Shown piece after piece: positions 6,843 through 12,007 of a stretch of 23,035 nt of DNA (positions within the stretch are counted from its first letter, which is position 1; each line of letters begins with the position of its first letter). The DNA is from a virus. A program made the translations under genes and the position numbers. The stretch spans positions 1 through 23,035 of IMG/VR virus record IMGVR_UViG_3300017744_000171. The stretch is one strand, 5' to 3'. A model generated the notes under the pieces. The model had not been told where the DNA came from, made no database searches, and saw only the letters and a program-made list of their open reading frames with translations.

Positions 6843-7126
6843 CAGATACCCCATGACTTTTCTATGCCATCAAGATACTCGAATGCATCAGGCTCAAGTT
6901 CAGACCTAACCTTTTGTAAACACTCAATTAATTCATCAAGAGTGGCACCATAGAGATGGATAGAATACTCTGTACCATACTCATCAGGTACAATAGCAAC
7001 CTCCTGCACCTTAGTATCCACCCACTTGTCACCATCATACTTCTTATGTTGAGCAATAGATATTTCTTTGCCTCTATGTTTTATATGAATGTTGTTCATA
7101 TCTAATTCATTATCAAAAGCACCCAT
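6842..7126 (-). CDS. Hypothetical protein (94 aa)
   Basis: Starts MGAFDNELDMNNIHIKHRGK; β-rich first half and a helical, acidic second half (TLDELIECLQKVRSELEPDA). Start and previous stop overlap as TAATG, with GGAGAAGTATA before it. Function unknown. Confidence 0.75.
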   Translation of the reverse strand: MGAFDNELDMNNIHIKHRGKEISIAQHKKYDGDKWVDTKVQEVAIVPDEYGTEYSIHLYGATLDELIECLQKVRSELEPDAFEYLDGIEKSWGI

Positions 7127-7584
7127 TATACTTCTCCTATCTCTAAATCAAAGTCACTAGCACAGCTAAGTAGTGCTGGCTTGATGAACTCATACCATGA
7201 AATGTTTTCGCTTTCATGGTTACGCCAATCACTAGCGTTCCTATCGTGTGTACTTTGTAGTTTAGCCAACAGCAAATACTGATCGTCGGTTAATTTATCT
7301 TGACCAAAAGCTTTTGATAATACTTCTGTTACTCTGGTATCATAATAGCCAATCTCAAACTCGCTAATGCTGGCCTCTTCTAATGCATCACCTTCCAAGC
7401 TTTCATCATAGAGTTCATCAGGTATGAACGCACCTACGACACACTTGTTATCATTACCATCTCTATCAACTCCACGATAGACACACTGCGTACCACCACA
7501 GTCATCAATCATACTATCCATAGAAGGCTCACCCATATTAGCAAAATGCTTGTGGGCTTTATTAAATATATTTTGTAGTTCCAT
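7126..7584 (-). CDS. Conserved phage protein with CxYRG...CxxGxxIPDE pattern (152 aa)
   Basis: 152-aa acidic protein. Residues about 30-60 contain GGTQCVYRG, NKCVVGAFIPDELYD and an acidic EGDALEE segment, a pattern I recall in unrelated phages as a protein of unknown function. Two cysteines flank the YRG turn. Its leader is one of the clearest palindrome modules: palindrome 7614-7634, A-rich spacer, TAGGAGAGTAACG, ATG. The spacer and ribosome-binding site closely match the leader of the 204-aa glycosylase-like gene. Function unknown. Confidence 0.78.
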   Translation of the reverse strand: MELQNIFNKAHKHFANMGEPSMDSMIDDCGGTQCVYRGVDRDGNDNKCVVGAFIPDELYDESLEGDALEEASISEFEIGYYDTRVTEVLSKAFGQDKLTDDQYLLLAKLQSTHDRNASDWRNHESENISWYEFIKPALLSCASDFDLEIGEV

Positions 7585-7613
7585 CGTTACTCTCCTAGTT
7601 GTTGTTTGTTTCT

Positions 7614-7634
7614 ACTGTCGGACCATCCGACACT
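7614..7634. repeat. 21-bp palindrome copy 4 (leader of the 152-aa gene)
   Basis: Identical to copy 2 (arms ACTGTCGGA / TCCGACACT, centre CCA). Lies 29 nt upstream of ATG 7584 and overlaps the stop of the 59-aa gene by 2 nt. Confidence 0.92.
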
Positions 7635-7812
7635 ACATATCGAATCCCATAGCTGAACAATAGTCAGTGACGGACTCATGCTCATCCCTACTATGCTCAC
7701 ACTTAGGACACAAGGCTACATCACCATATGGATCTGTGGTTCCACACCTCACATCATAAGGCTTGTAGTCGTAGCCACTTGGTATTTGATAAGTCACTTG
7801 ATTGTTACACAT
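7633..7812 (-). CDS. Small zinc-ribbon-like protein (59 aa)
   Basis: Starts MCNNQVTYQIPSGYDYKPYD and contains CG (C23), CPKC (C35, C38) and a final Cys in TDYC, so four cysteines could bind a metal. ATG 7812 was chosen over the longer frame from 7863 because TGGAGAGTATAAA precedes it and the extra upstream residues are only the translated palindrome at 7835-7855. Possible role in host takeover through protein or nucleic-acid binding; unproven. Confidence 0.7.
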   Translation of the reverse strand: MCNNQVTYQIPSGYDYKPYDVRCGTTDPYGDVALCPKCEHSRDEHESVTDYCSAMGFDM

Positions 7813-7834
7813 TTTATACTCTCCATTTTTTCTT

Positions 7835-7855
7835 AGTGTCGGACGATCCGTCAGT
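7835..7855. repeat. 21-bp palindrome copy 5 (leader of the 59-aa gene)
   Basis: Arms AGTGTCGGA and TCCGTCAGT around CGA; two mismatches, the least perfect copy. Lies 22 nt upstream of ATG 7812. Confidence 0.9.
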
Positions 7856-7889
7856 AAGATCATCCTAGTTTCAAATTGTCAATAGCTTG

Positions 7890-8087
7890 TTACGCAAACG
7901 ATACCTTAACGACATCACCTTGCGGATTGTACATGACAGACACAGTACGATGCACATTACGAGCACCCATCCATGTATTCCACCATGCATCTGCATCAGA
8001 TTTTGTATCACAAAATAAACTATTGCAATGTAAATCTGTCGTGCTGTCCCAAGCAAAACAAGAATGCGTCGAGTTTAATTTCCACAT
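7890..8087 (-). CDS. Small Trp-rich hypothetical protein (65 aa)
   Basis: Begins MWKLNSTHSCFAWDSTTDLH and includes DADAWWNTWMGARNVHRTVS and a short β-strand end. ATG 8087 was chosen because the upstream 30-aa gene ends 1 nt before it and GGGG lies before the ATG; the longer form from 8099 would overlap that gene. No family recognised. Confidence 0.62.
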   Translation of the reverse strand: MWKLNSTHSCFAWDSTTDLHCNSLFCDTKSDADAWWNTWMGARNVHRTVSVMYNPQGDVVKVSFA

Positions 8088-8088
8088 T

Positions 8089-8181
8089 TTATACCCCATA
8101 ATATCCCATGATAAACAATCCAGCTAGACCACACAAAAACATGGTCCAGCCAACTAGTATTAAAACATCTTCGCTACTCAT
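8089..8181 (-). CDS. Micro-gene, 30-aa membrane peptide
   Basis: Encodes MSSEDVLILVGWTMFLCGLA followed by GLFIMGYYGV: one transmembrane helix with an acidic N-terminal end. It lies 1 nt from both neighbours in the operon with AGGGAT upstream. Small phage membrane peptides can inhibit host functions or assist lysis; nothing here decides. Confidence 0.55.
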   Translation of the reverse strand: MSSEDVLILVGWTMFLCGLAGLFIMGYYGV

Positions 8182-8182
8182 A

Positions 8183-8359
8183 TCAATCAATATCCCTGTC
8201 TTTTAGCTCACGTTCAAGTTCCCTGATCCTATTATACACAGCACCCAATTCCTGATCAGACTTGTTACCTGATACCATATTAAGAACTGTCGTGGCAATA
8301 GCACGTAATTCTTTTAAATTATCTTCAAACAAATCGGCTCGTATTTGTACAGTTTTCAT
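8183..8359 (-). CDS. Small helical protein (58 aa)
   Basis: Starts MKTVQIRADLFEDNLKELRA and ends with a charged helix (NRIRELERELKDRDID) that could form a coiled coil. ATG 8359 has a strong GGAGG 7 nt upstream; the in-frame ATG at 8374 contributes that GGAGG as codons and is less likely. First gene after the terminator at 8386-8407 in the leftward direction. Confidence 0.68.
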   Translation of the reverse strand: MKTVQIRADLFEDNLKELRAIATTVLNMVSGNKSDQELGAVYNRIRELERELKDRDID

Positions 8360-8385
8360 ATCTTTTACCTCCATTATGTAACGCC

Positions 8386-8407
8386 AAAAGCCCCGCCTAA
8401 GCGGAGC
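8386..8407 (-). terminator. Rho-independent terminator after the 188-aa gene
   Basis: In the leftward transcript GCTCCGC - TTAG - GCGGGGC forms a 7-bp stem with one G:U pair and a 4-nt loop, followed by UUUU. It lies 26 nt past the stop of the 188-aa gene and before the ribosome-binding site of the 58-aa gene. The T run is short (four), so it may be leaky. Confidence 0.72.
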
Positions 8408-8433
8408 CTGTGACTGTGTTATGTGAGTTAGGC

Positions 8434-9000
8434 TTAGGCCTTCATCGCCTTGTTGAATGCCGCCTTAGTAATGCCGTGTTCCTGCATCTGAGCCTTGACG
8501 AATTTCGCAAGTTCATCAGCTGTTACAGCCTTCTTACTGTCGGACGGTCCGTCGGTAGCCTTAGTCTCAGGCTTAGCCTTGCCCTTGGATACATTGCCAG
8601 CAGACTTGGGTGCCTTGGGCTTGTCGAGTGCCTTGATCCGCTTACGGATGGCTGAGACGCCTAGGCTGTCAAGTTCGCCTTTGTTGTTGAGCTTTTGGAT
8701 TTTAGCCCAATTTGAGGCCACGAAAACTGTGTCGCTACGGTCCTGCCTAGATATGCCAGCAAGAGGAGACTTGGCAAGCATTTGGCCGAAGAGCTTGTCC
8801 GATTTGTACATAGCACGATGCTGGATCAAGATTTGGCCTAGCTCGTTGAAGCAATCAAGCATGGACGTTTGCAGTAGGTACATCTGATCGTAGATGGCTG
8901 CACCATGCTCAAGGCTGGCTGTCGGTGTGTACTCATCCTTGCCAACACGAATTACGTTGTCGTTTGAAAGCGTAGCTGTTTTTGCGTTTGGTTTAGTCAT
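8434..9000 (-). CDS. Lead gene of the leftward arm, unknown (188 aa)
   Basis: Starts MTKPNAKTATLSNDNVIRVG. Residues about 35-125 are helical (FNELGQILIQHRAMYKSDKL...), reminiscent of phage proteins that pair a helical DUF3102-like region with a DNA-binding tail, but I cannot assign a family. A Lys/Ala/Pro-rich linker (about 127-160) includes a palindrome copy translated as ATDGPSDSKK. The C-terminus (DELAKFVKAQMQEHGITKAA) is a short helical module. First leftward gene, with ACGGAG upstream, its own promoter candidate and its own terminator, so it is probably transcribed early and separately, as expected of a regulator or takeover protein (inference). More GC-rich than its neighbours. Confidence 0.78.
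   Translation of the reverse strand: MTKPNAKTATLSNDNVIRVGKDEYTPTASLEHGAAIYDQMYLLQTSMLDCFNELGQILIQHRAMYKSDKLFGQMLAKSPLAGISRQDRSDTVFVASNWAKIQKLNNKGELDSLGVSAIRKRIKALDKPKAPKSAGNVSKGKAKPETKATDGPSDSKKAVTADELAKFVKAQMQEHGITKAAFNKAMKA
8536..8556. repeat. 21-bp palindrome copy 6 (inside the 188-aa gene)
   Basis: Arms ACTGTCGGA and TCCGTCGGT around CGG; one T:T mismatch and one G:T pair. Translated in frame as ATDGPSDSK in a Lys/Pro-rich linker. Confidence 0.9.
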
Positions 9001-9047
9001 GGTAAAACTCCGTTTTGTTTGTGGCTTGTTGCCGTTTCGATGCCTAA

Positions 9048-9076
9048 GTTCTGCCAGCTGGTCAAAAAAATGTCAA
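9048..9076 (-). promoter_or_regulatory. Candidate leftward promoter
   Basis: On the minus strand TTGACA (9071-9076) is followed 17 nt later by CAGAAC (9048-9053). The -35 is perfect and the -10 is poor, which is not rare in alphaproteobacterial promoters. It is the only good -35 upstream of the 188-aa gene, about 48 nt before its ATG. Confidence 0.45.
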
Positions 9077-9115
9077 CACCTTTTCCTGTGCATTATGCGT
9101 AGGGAAAAGCGGGCT

Positions 9116-9136
9116 ACTGTCGGACGGTCCGTCAGT
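9116..9136. repeat. 21-bp palindrome copy 7 (control region)
   Basis: Arms ACTGTCGGA and TCCGTCAGT around CGG. Lies 40 nt upstream of the leftward -35 box and just left of the 18-bp direct repeats. Confidence 0.92.
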
Positions 9137-9141
9137 AACGA

Positions 9142-9195
9142 GAACGAATCAGGAACATCTCTGGTTTGCTGGTGTTGGAACGAATCAGGAACATC
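9142..9195. repeat. 18-bp direct repeat, 36-bp period
   Basis: GAACGAATCAGGAACATC occurs perfectly at 9142-9159 and 9178-9195, so the start-to-start distance is exactly 36 bp. It sits just right of a palindrome copy in the divergent control region. It could be an iteron, a regulator site or part of an origin. Confidence 0.85.
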
Positions 9196-9196
9196 G

Positions 9197-9560
9197 CCTC
9201 GTGTAGCGTGGGTGTGTGCGTTACGTATGGGTGGGTGTGCCTGTGTGCATGAACATTAGGTGGGTATGGGTGTAGATGTGCATGAAAGCGTGACATTCCC
9301 GCCACACCTGCATATGCGTGTGAAAATGCGTGTATATGTGCGTAAGCGGATGACTAATCCGTATGCAAACCCCATAAAAACAACGACTTAGCCCAGCCTT
9401 GCGCCCAGATGTGCGTGCACAGGCTCATTATGCGAGGCCTTGCGGGGGCCACCACCCCATGCTACGTATACGTATATGTACTCACACACAGAAGTGGTTT
9501 TTAGTTTTGGCTTTTTTGTCATATATACACGCAAAGGTACACACAACGCCCGGAAAATAG
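9197..9560. other. Non-coding GTG/TGCGTG-rich tract of the control region
   Basis: No convincing gene. The left half (to about 9420) is strongly GT-rich on the plus strand, with many GTGTGCG, ATGCGTG and GGGTG words and a 10-bp direct repeat TGTGCATGAA at 9244-9253 and 9277-9286. Further right are a GC-rich patch (9437-9457) and the palindromic TACGTATACGTA (9463-9474). The asymmetric strand composition resembles origin or recombination-prone DNA but proves nothing. Confidence 0.6.
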
Positions 9561-9654
9561 CTGTACAAAGATGATATACTGTAAGATAACGTAACGTAAT
9601 AGTAACAATATGTTACAAAATGTAATATATAATAGAAATACGATAGAGTAGGGC

Positions 9655-9682
9655 TTGACACAGAGCTAAATATGCTTATAAC
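9655..9682 (+). promoter_or_regulatory. Rightward promoter 1 (TTGACA-N16-TATAAC)
   Basis: Perfect -35 at 9655-9660, 16-nt spacer, -10 TATAAC at 9677-9682. The same -10 recurs in the promoters before the terminase genes and before the capsid gene. Transcription would run into the hairpin at 9680-9703. Confidence 0.65.
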
Positions 9683-9703
9683 TGAGCGTAGCGAGGCTTA
9701 GTT
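9680..9703 (+). repeat. 8-bp inverted repeat at the start of the promoter 1 transcript
   Basis: AACTGAGC and GCTTAGTT pair over 8 bp (one G:U in RNA) around an 8-nt loop. There is no T run, so it is not a classical terminator. It overlaps the promoter 1 -10 region and could be an operator. Confidence 0.5.
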
Positions 9704-9898
9704 AAACATTAAGTTAAATAAAATAAAACAATAAAAAAATATTAAACTATAAAGTTAAACTAAAAGTGTTGTAATTTAGTTATTGGACTTAGGAAAAGTG
9801 TAACGTATAGTTAAACTATCTAGTTGACATATACTTTGTATTAGTATATTATTATTTATAATAAATAAAAAGAATATATAAGACTTAAAGTTAAACTA
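9699..9898. repeat. Iterated AGTTAAACTA motifs
   Basis: AGTTAAACTA occurs at 9753-9762, 9809-9818 and 9889-9898, with TAGTTAAACA at 9699-9708 and related TTAAACTA at 9742. The 9809 copy abuts the -35 of promoter 2. Such repeats may be regulator or initiator sites, though AT-rich DNA raises the chance background. Confidence 0.5.
9824..9852 (+). promoter_or_regulatory. Rightward promoter 2 (TTGACA-N17-TATTAT)
   Basis: -35 TTGACA at 9824-9829, 17-nt spacer, -10 TATTAT at 9847-9852: close to the sigma70 consensus. It would give a leader of about 130 nt before the ATG at 9989. Confidence 0.7.
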
Positions 9899-9988
9899 AG
9901 TACCATAATCTTTATCTTATTTGTAATAATGCTAACTTTGTATAAAGTTTGTGGTACAATTTTTCTCTTATATTACATATTGACTAAA

Positions 9989-10243
9989 ATGAAAAAACGT
10001 ATACAACTATATGCAAGTGAAAATGTATTAGAAGAGTTTTATAAAGCCTTAGCAAGTAATGACTCTCGTGCTTTACAACGTGTACACATTCCTAAGAGTG
10101 ATGTATTCTATGTTCGTACTGCTATTGAAATTAATACAGGGGAACGTTACACTTTAGATAGAGTAGAAAGAGCTATGTATCTTGAAGGAATATTAAACCG
10201 TAGAGAAGTTTTAGATCCAGATAGACAAAGAGAGTGGGAATAG
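9989..10243 (+). CDS. First rightward gene, unknown (84 aa)
   Basis: Begins MKKRIQLYASENVLEEFYKA; charged, helical, without membrane segment or motif. ATG 9989 was preferred to the upstream in-frame ATG at 9929 because the added residues would be an isolated hydrophobic stretch from AT-rich leader DNA. No clear ribosome-binding site precedes either start. As the first gene after promoter 2 it may be early; function unknown. Confidence 0.65.
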   Translation: MKKRIQLYASENVLEEFYKALASNDSRALQRVHIPKSDVFYVRTAIEINTGERYTLDRVERAMYLEGILNRREVLDPDRQREWE

Positions 10244-10270
10244 TTTAAAAATTAAATAAGGAATATAAAC

Positions 10271-10708
10271 ATGGCTACAGAAGCAGACATGAAACGTTGG
10301 GAAACTTTAACATCTAGAATTAGTATGGATAACTTTAGAAAAAGAGAAGATGCTATCTTTAAAAGTTACAATGCTGCAGAAAAAGCTCTTTTTAACAAGT
10401 ATGAATCTGCAGAAAAAGCTCTTTTAAAAAAGTTTGACAACTTTGAAAAGTTACCTTCCTCAGTAAGAGCTAATGCAAATAAAGAAGCAAAAAAACTAAA
10501 GTCTTTGTACACTAAAATGTTTAAAGATTTACAATCTAAAACTATATCAAAAGATAAAGTAAATAAAGGTAAAGCTTTAGAAGATGATGCTAATGTAAAA
10601 CGCTATGGTAGAGATGCTATGAAAGGTAAATCTTTTGCTACTATGCGTCCTACTGCTATTAAATCTGGTGCATCAAGACCTCCAACCCAAAAAAATACAA
10701 AGAGTTAA
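10271..10708 (+). CDS. Lysine-rich helical protein with internal repeats (145 aa)
   Basis: Basic product beginning MATEADMKRWETLTSRISMD, preceded by AAGGAA. Residues about 32-60 contain tandem units of 10-12 residues (YNAAEKALFNK / YESAEKALLKK / FDNFEKL), suggesting an extended helix or coiled coil. The C-terminus is a low-complexity Lys/Ser/Pro tail. It may be a DNA-associated or virion-internal protein, but no family is recognised. Confidence 0.72.
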   Translation: MATEADMKRWETLTSRISMDNFRKREDAIFKSYNAAEKALFNKYESAEKALLKKFDNFEKLPSSVRANANKEAKKLKSLYTKMFKDLQSKTISKDKVNKGKALEDDANVKRYGRDAMKGKSFATMRPTAIKSGASRPPTQKNTKS

Positions 10709-10712
10709 AAGT

Positions 10713-10847
10713 ATGTGGAATCTTTTAAGTTTACTAAGTACAGCTAACAGTTTAAACAGTGCAATAGGTTTTGTATATAAACAACTTAAACGTTTAACTA
10801 AGTTTATACTACGTAAAGCATTTCCTACAGTGAAACGTTTCCAATAG
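10713..10847 (+). CDS. Small amphipathic/basic peptide (44 aa)
   Basis: Encodes MWNLLSLLSTANSLNSAIGF and then a basic tail VYKQLKRLTKFILRKAFPTV. A hydrophobic head with a cationic tail could associate with membranes. There is no strong ribosome-binding site (AGAG lies about 10 nt upstream); the start is 5 nt past the preceding stop and its own stop is 2 nt before the next ATG, so the spacing supports it. Confidence 0.55.
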   Translation: MWNLLSLLSTANSLNSAIGFVYKQLKRLTKFILRKAFPTVKRFQ

Positions 10848-10849
10848 TT

Positions 10850-11047
10850 ATGTTTTTATCTATGGTTCTAGTTTGTGCTACTCCTAGTGTTCTATCTTGT
10901 AATATATTTACTAATGTATACGACATCTTTTCTACTAGAGAAGAGTGTTTAGTAGATGCAGTAAACGTCAGAGATGGTTTTTTAAACAAGGGTGCATATG
11001 CAAAGGCAGGATGTGTAAAGCTAGAGCATGAAGGAACAGATACTTAA
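10850..11047 (+). CDS. Small exported Cys-containing protein (65 aa)
   Basis: N-terminal hydrophobic segment MFLSMVLVCATPSVLSC followed by a polar domain with further cysteines (REECLVD, AGCVKL); C17, C34 and C55 could form disulfides outside the cytoplasm. The signal peptide lacks the usual N-terminal positive charge, so export is likely but not certain; VLSC is only a poor lipobox. Similar short exported Cys proteins are common in marine phages. Stop and next start overlap as TAATG. Confidence 0.68.
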   Translation: MFLSMVLVCATPSVLSCNIFTNVYDIFSTREECLVDAVNVRDGFLNKGAYAKAGCVKLEHEGTDT

Positions 11048-11325
11048 TGGCAATAGAATATAGAGGTGAAAAATTTGAAGGTTACAACAAACCTAAGAGA
11101 ACACCTAAACATCCTAAAAAATCCCACGCAGTGCTTGCCAAAGAAGGTGACACCATTAAGCTCATCAGGTTCGGTGAGCAGGGAGCCAAAACTGCTGGTA
11201 AACCAAAAAAAGGTGAATCGGACCGCATGAAGAAAAAACGTGCATCCTTTAAAGCAAGACACGGTAAGAATATCAAAAAAGGAAAACTTAGTGCAGCTTA
11301 TTGGGCTGATAAAGTTAAGTGGTGA
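11047..11325 (+). CDS. Conserved basic phage protein, DUF6321-like (92 aa)
   Basis: 92 aa, strongly basic. The central text VLAKEGDTIKLIRFGEQGAK and the end KKGKLSAAYWADKVKW match, as I remember it, a family spread through cyanophages and other marine phages (DUF6321) with no assigned function. GESDRMKKKRASFKARHGKN suggests nucleic-acid contact. It is more GC-rich than its neighbours in the middle. It starts inside the stop of the exported protein gene. Confidence 0.82.
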   Translation: MAIEYRGEKFEGYNKPKRTPKHPKKSHAVLAKEGDTIKLIRFGEQGAKTAGKPKKGESDRMKKKRASFKARHGKNIKKGKLSAAYWADKVKW

Positions 11326-11331
11326 TAATTA

Positions 11332-11700
11332 ATGCCTGATTTAAGTAAGTCTAAGTTCCATACAAAAGGATATACTATTGCGTCTACGTCTGCTTCTGCA
11401 GATGCAACCGTTGTATATACATGCCCTGCTAACTTTAGTGCCATTACGAGGTACTTGCACATAAGTAATAATAATAGTTCTACTAAAAAAGTGTATGTTC
11501 AGTTTTATCATGCAGGAGATACCGCATATCACTACATAGCTAATGCCCTTAGTATGGCAGGAAACTCCGTAACTAACTTAGTTAATGGAGGTTACTTTAA
11601 TTTACACTCAGGAGATAAGATCGTAGTATATGGCGAGACTGCTAATACTATGGAAGTAATAGTTTCACTAGAAGAATACTATGACCCTAACCGCACATAA
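11332..11700 (+). CDS. β-rich probable virion protein (122 aa)
   Basis: Starts MPDLSKSKFHTKGYTIASTS, with alternating β-strand patterns, Ser/Thr/Asn-rich turns, low charge and no cysteine cluster. The composition resembles head-decoration or tail/fibre-associated small proteins. A related fold is common in marine phage structural modules. The context (just before basic internal proteins and packaging genes) fits a virion role, but no motif proves it. GGTGATAATTA precedes the ATG. Confidence 0.68.
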   Translation: MPDLSKSKFHTKGYTIASTSASADATVVYTCPANFSAITRYLHISNNNSSTKKVYVQFYHAGDTAYHYIANALSMAGNSVTNLVNGGYFNLHSGDKIVVYGETANTMEVIVSLEEYYDPNRT

Positions 11701-11717
11701 ACAAAAAGGAGTATACA

Positions 11718-11909
11718 ATGGCTAAAATGCCTATGGTTAAAAAGAACGGTAAAAAAATCCCTGCATTTGCTGCTGACGGTAAAGGCAAGATGAACAAAGG
11801 TGGCATGGCTAAAAAGAAAAAGCCTGTAGCTAAGATGATGGGAGGCGGTATGGCTAAGAAAAAAGCTGGTGCTTATATGTATGGCGGTATGGCTAAAAAG
11901 AAGAAGTAA
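11718..11909 (+). CDS. Lys/Met/Gly repeat protein (63 aa)
   Basis: Twenty of 63 residues are lysine. The unit GGMAKKK occurs three times (NKGGMAKKKK, GGGMAKKKAG, GGMAKKKK end). The product has no ordered core and is likely to bind DNA or another polyanion; a histone-tail-like role in packing or ejecting phage DNA is inference. A strong AAAAAGGAG site lies 8 nt upstream. Confidence 0.75.
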   Translation: MAKMPMVKKNGKKIPAFAADGKGKMNKGGMAKKKKPVAKMMGGGMAKKKAGAYMYGGMAKKKK

Positions 11910-11957
11910 CTACTACGCATAACGGGATTGCAATCTTGTATGTAGTCTCTTAACATA

Positions 11958-12007
11958 AAACATGGTATAACTGTCCTTGGTAAAATAAAAGGAGTTATAC
12001 CATGTTT
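11958..12007 (+). promoter_or_regulatory. 15-bp inverted repeat that sequesters the DUF1127 start codon
   Basis: AAACATGGTATAACT (11958-11972) and AGTTATACCATGTTT (11993-12007) are perfect reverse complements around a 20-nt loop. In the mRNA the start codon AUG (12002-12004) is fully inside the stem, and AAGGAG (11989-11994) spans the loop/stem border. This would block ribosome access unless opened. As DNA it could instead be an operator. Confidence 0.8.

Larger units (their letters stand above)
9561..9988. other. AT-rich part of the divergent control region, non-coding
   Basis: Very AT-rich stretch with A/T runs, two rightward promoters and repeated GTTAAAC words. No ribosome-binding site plus ORF was found before the ATG at 9989. 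The low stability next to a GT-rich tract makes it a candidate for the replication origin (inference only). Confidence 0.6.

Noticed and set aside
7871-8056. 61-codon minus-strand ORF with membrane-like text
   Set aside because: It overlaps the better-placed 65-aa gene in another frame and lacks a ribosome-binding site.
7876-8127. 83-codon plus-strand ORF opposite the small genes at 7890-8181
   Set aside because: Opposite to the operon, no ribosome-binding site; the minus-strand genes fit with 1-nt gaps.
8495-8887. 130-codon plus-strand ORF opposite the 188-aa gene
   Set aside because: Mirror of a real gene: no ribosome-binding site, Ser/Leu-rich shadow composition, opposite to the local direction of transcription.
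3932-9136. Palindromic repeats as a CRISPR array
   Set aside because: The copies are hundreds of bases apart with irregular spacing and genes between them, and no cas genes are present.
8894-9259. 121-codon plus-strand ORF across the control region
   Set aside because: It starts inside the 188-aa gene and crosses the promoter, palindrome and direct repeats; composition is Cys/Arg/Trp-rich noise.
9929-9988. Extended start of the first rightward gene at 9929
   Set aside because: The extra 20 residues are encoded by AT-rich leader DNA without a ribosome-binding site; ATG 9989 begins the coherent protein.
9001-9988. tRNA or other structured RNA gene in the long non-coding region
   Set aside because: No cloverleaf or CCA-type end could be traced by eye; this does not exclude a small RNA.
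11966-11971. TATAAC before the DUF1127 gene as a fourth promoter
   Set aside because: No -35 box lies at 16-18 nt; the sequence is explained by the 15-bp inverted repeat.
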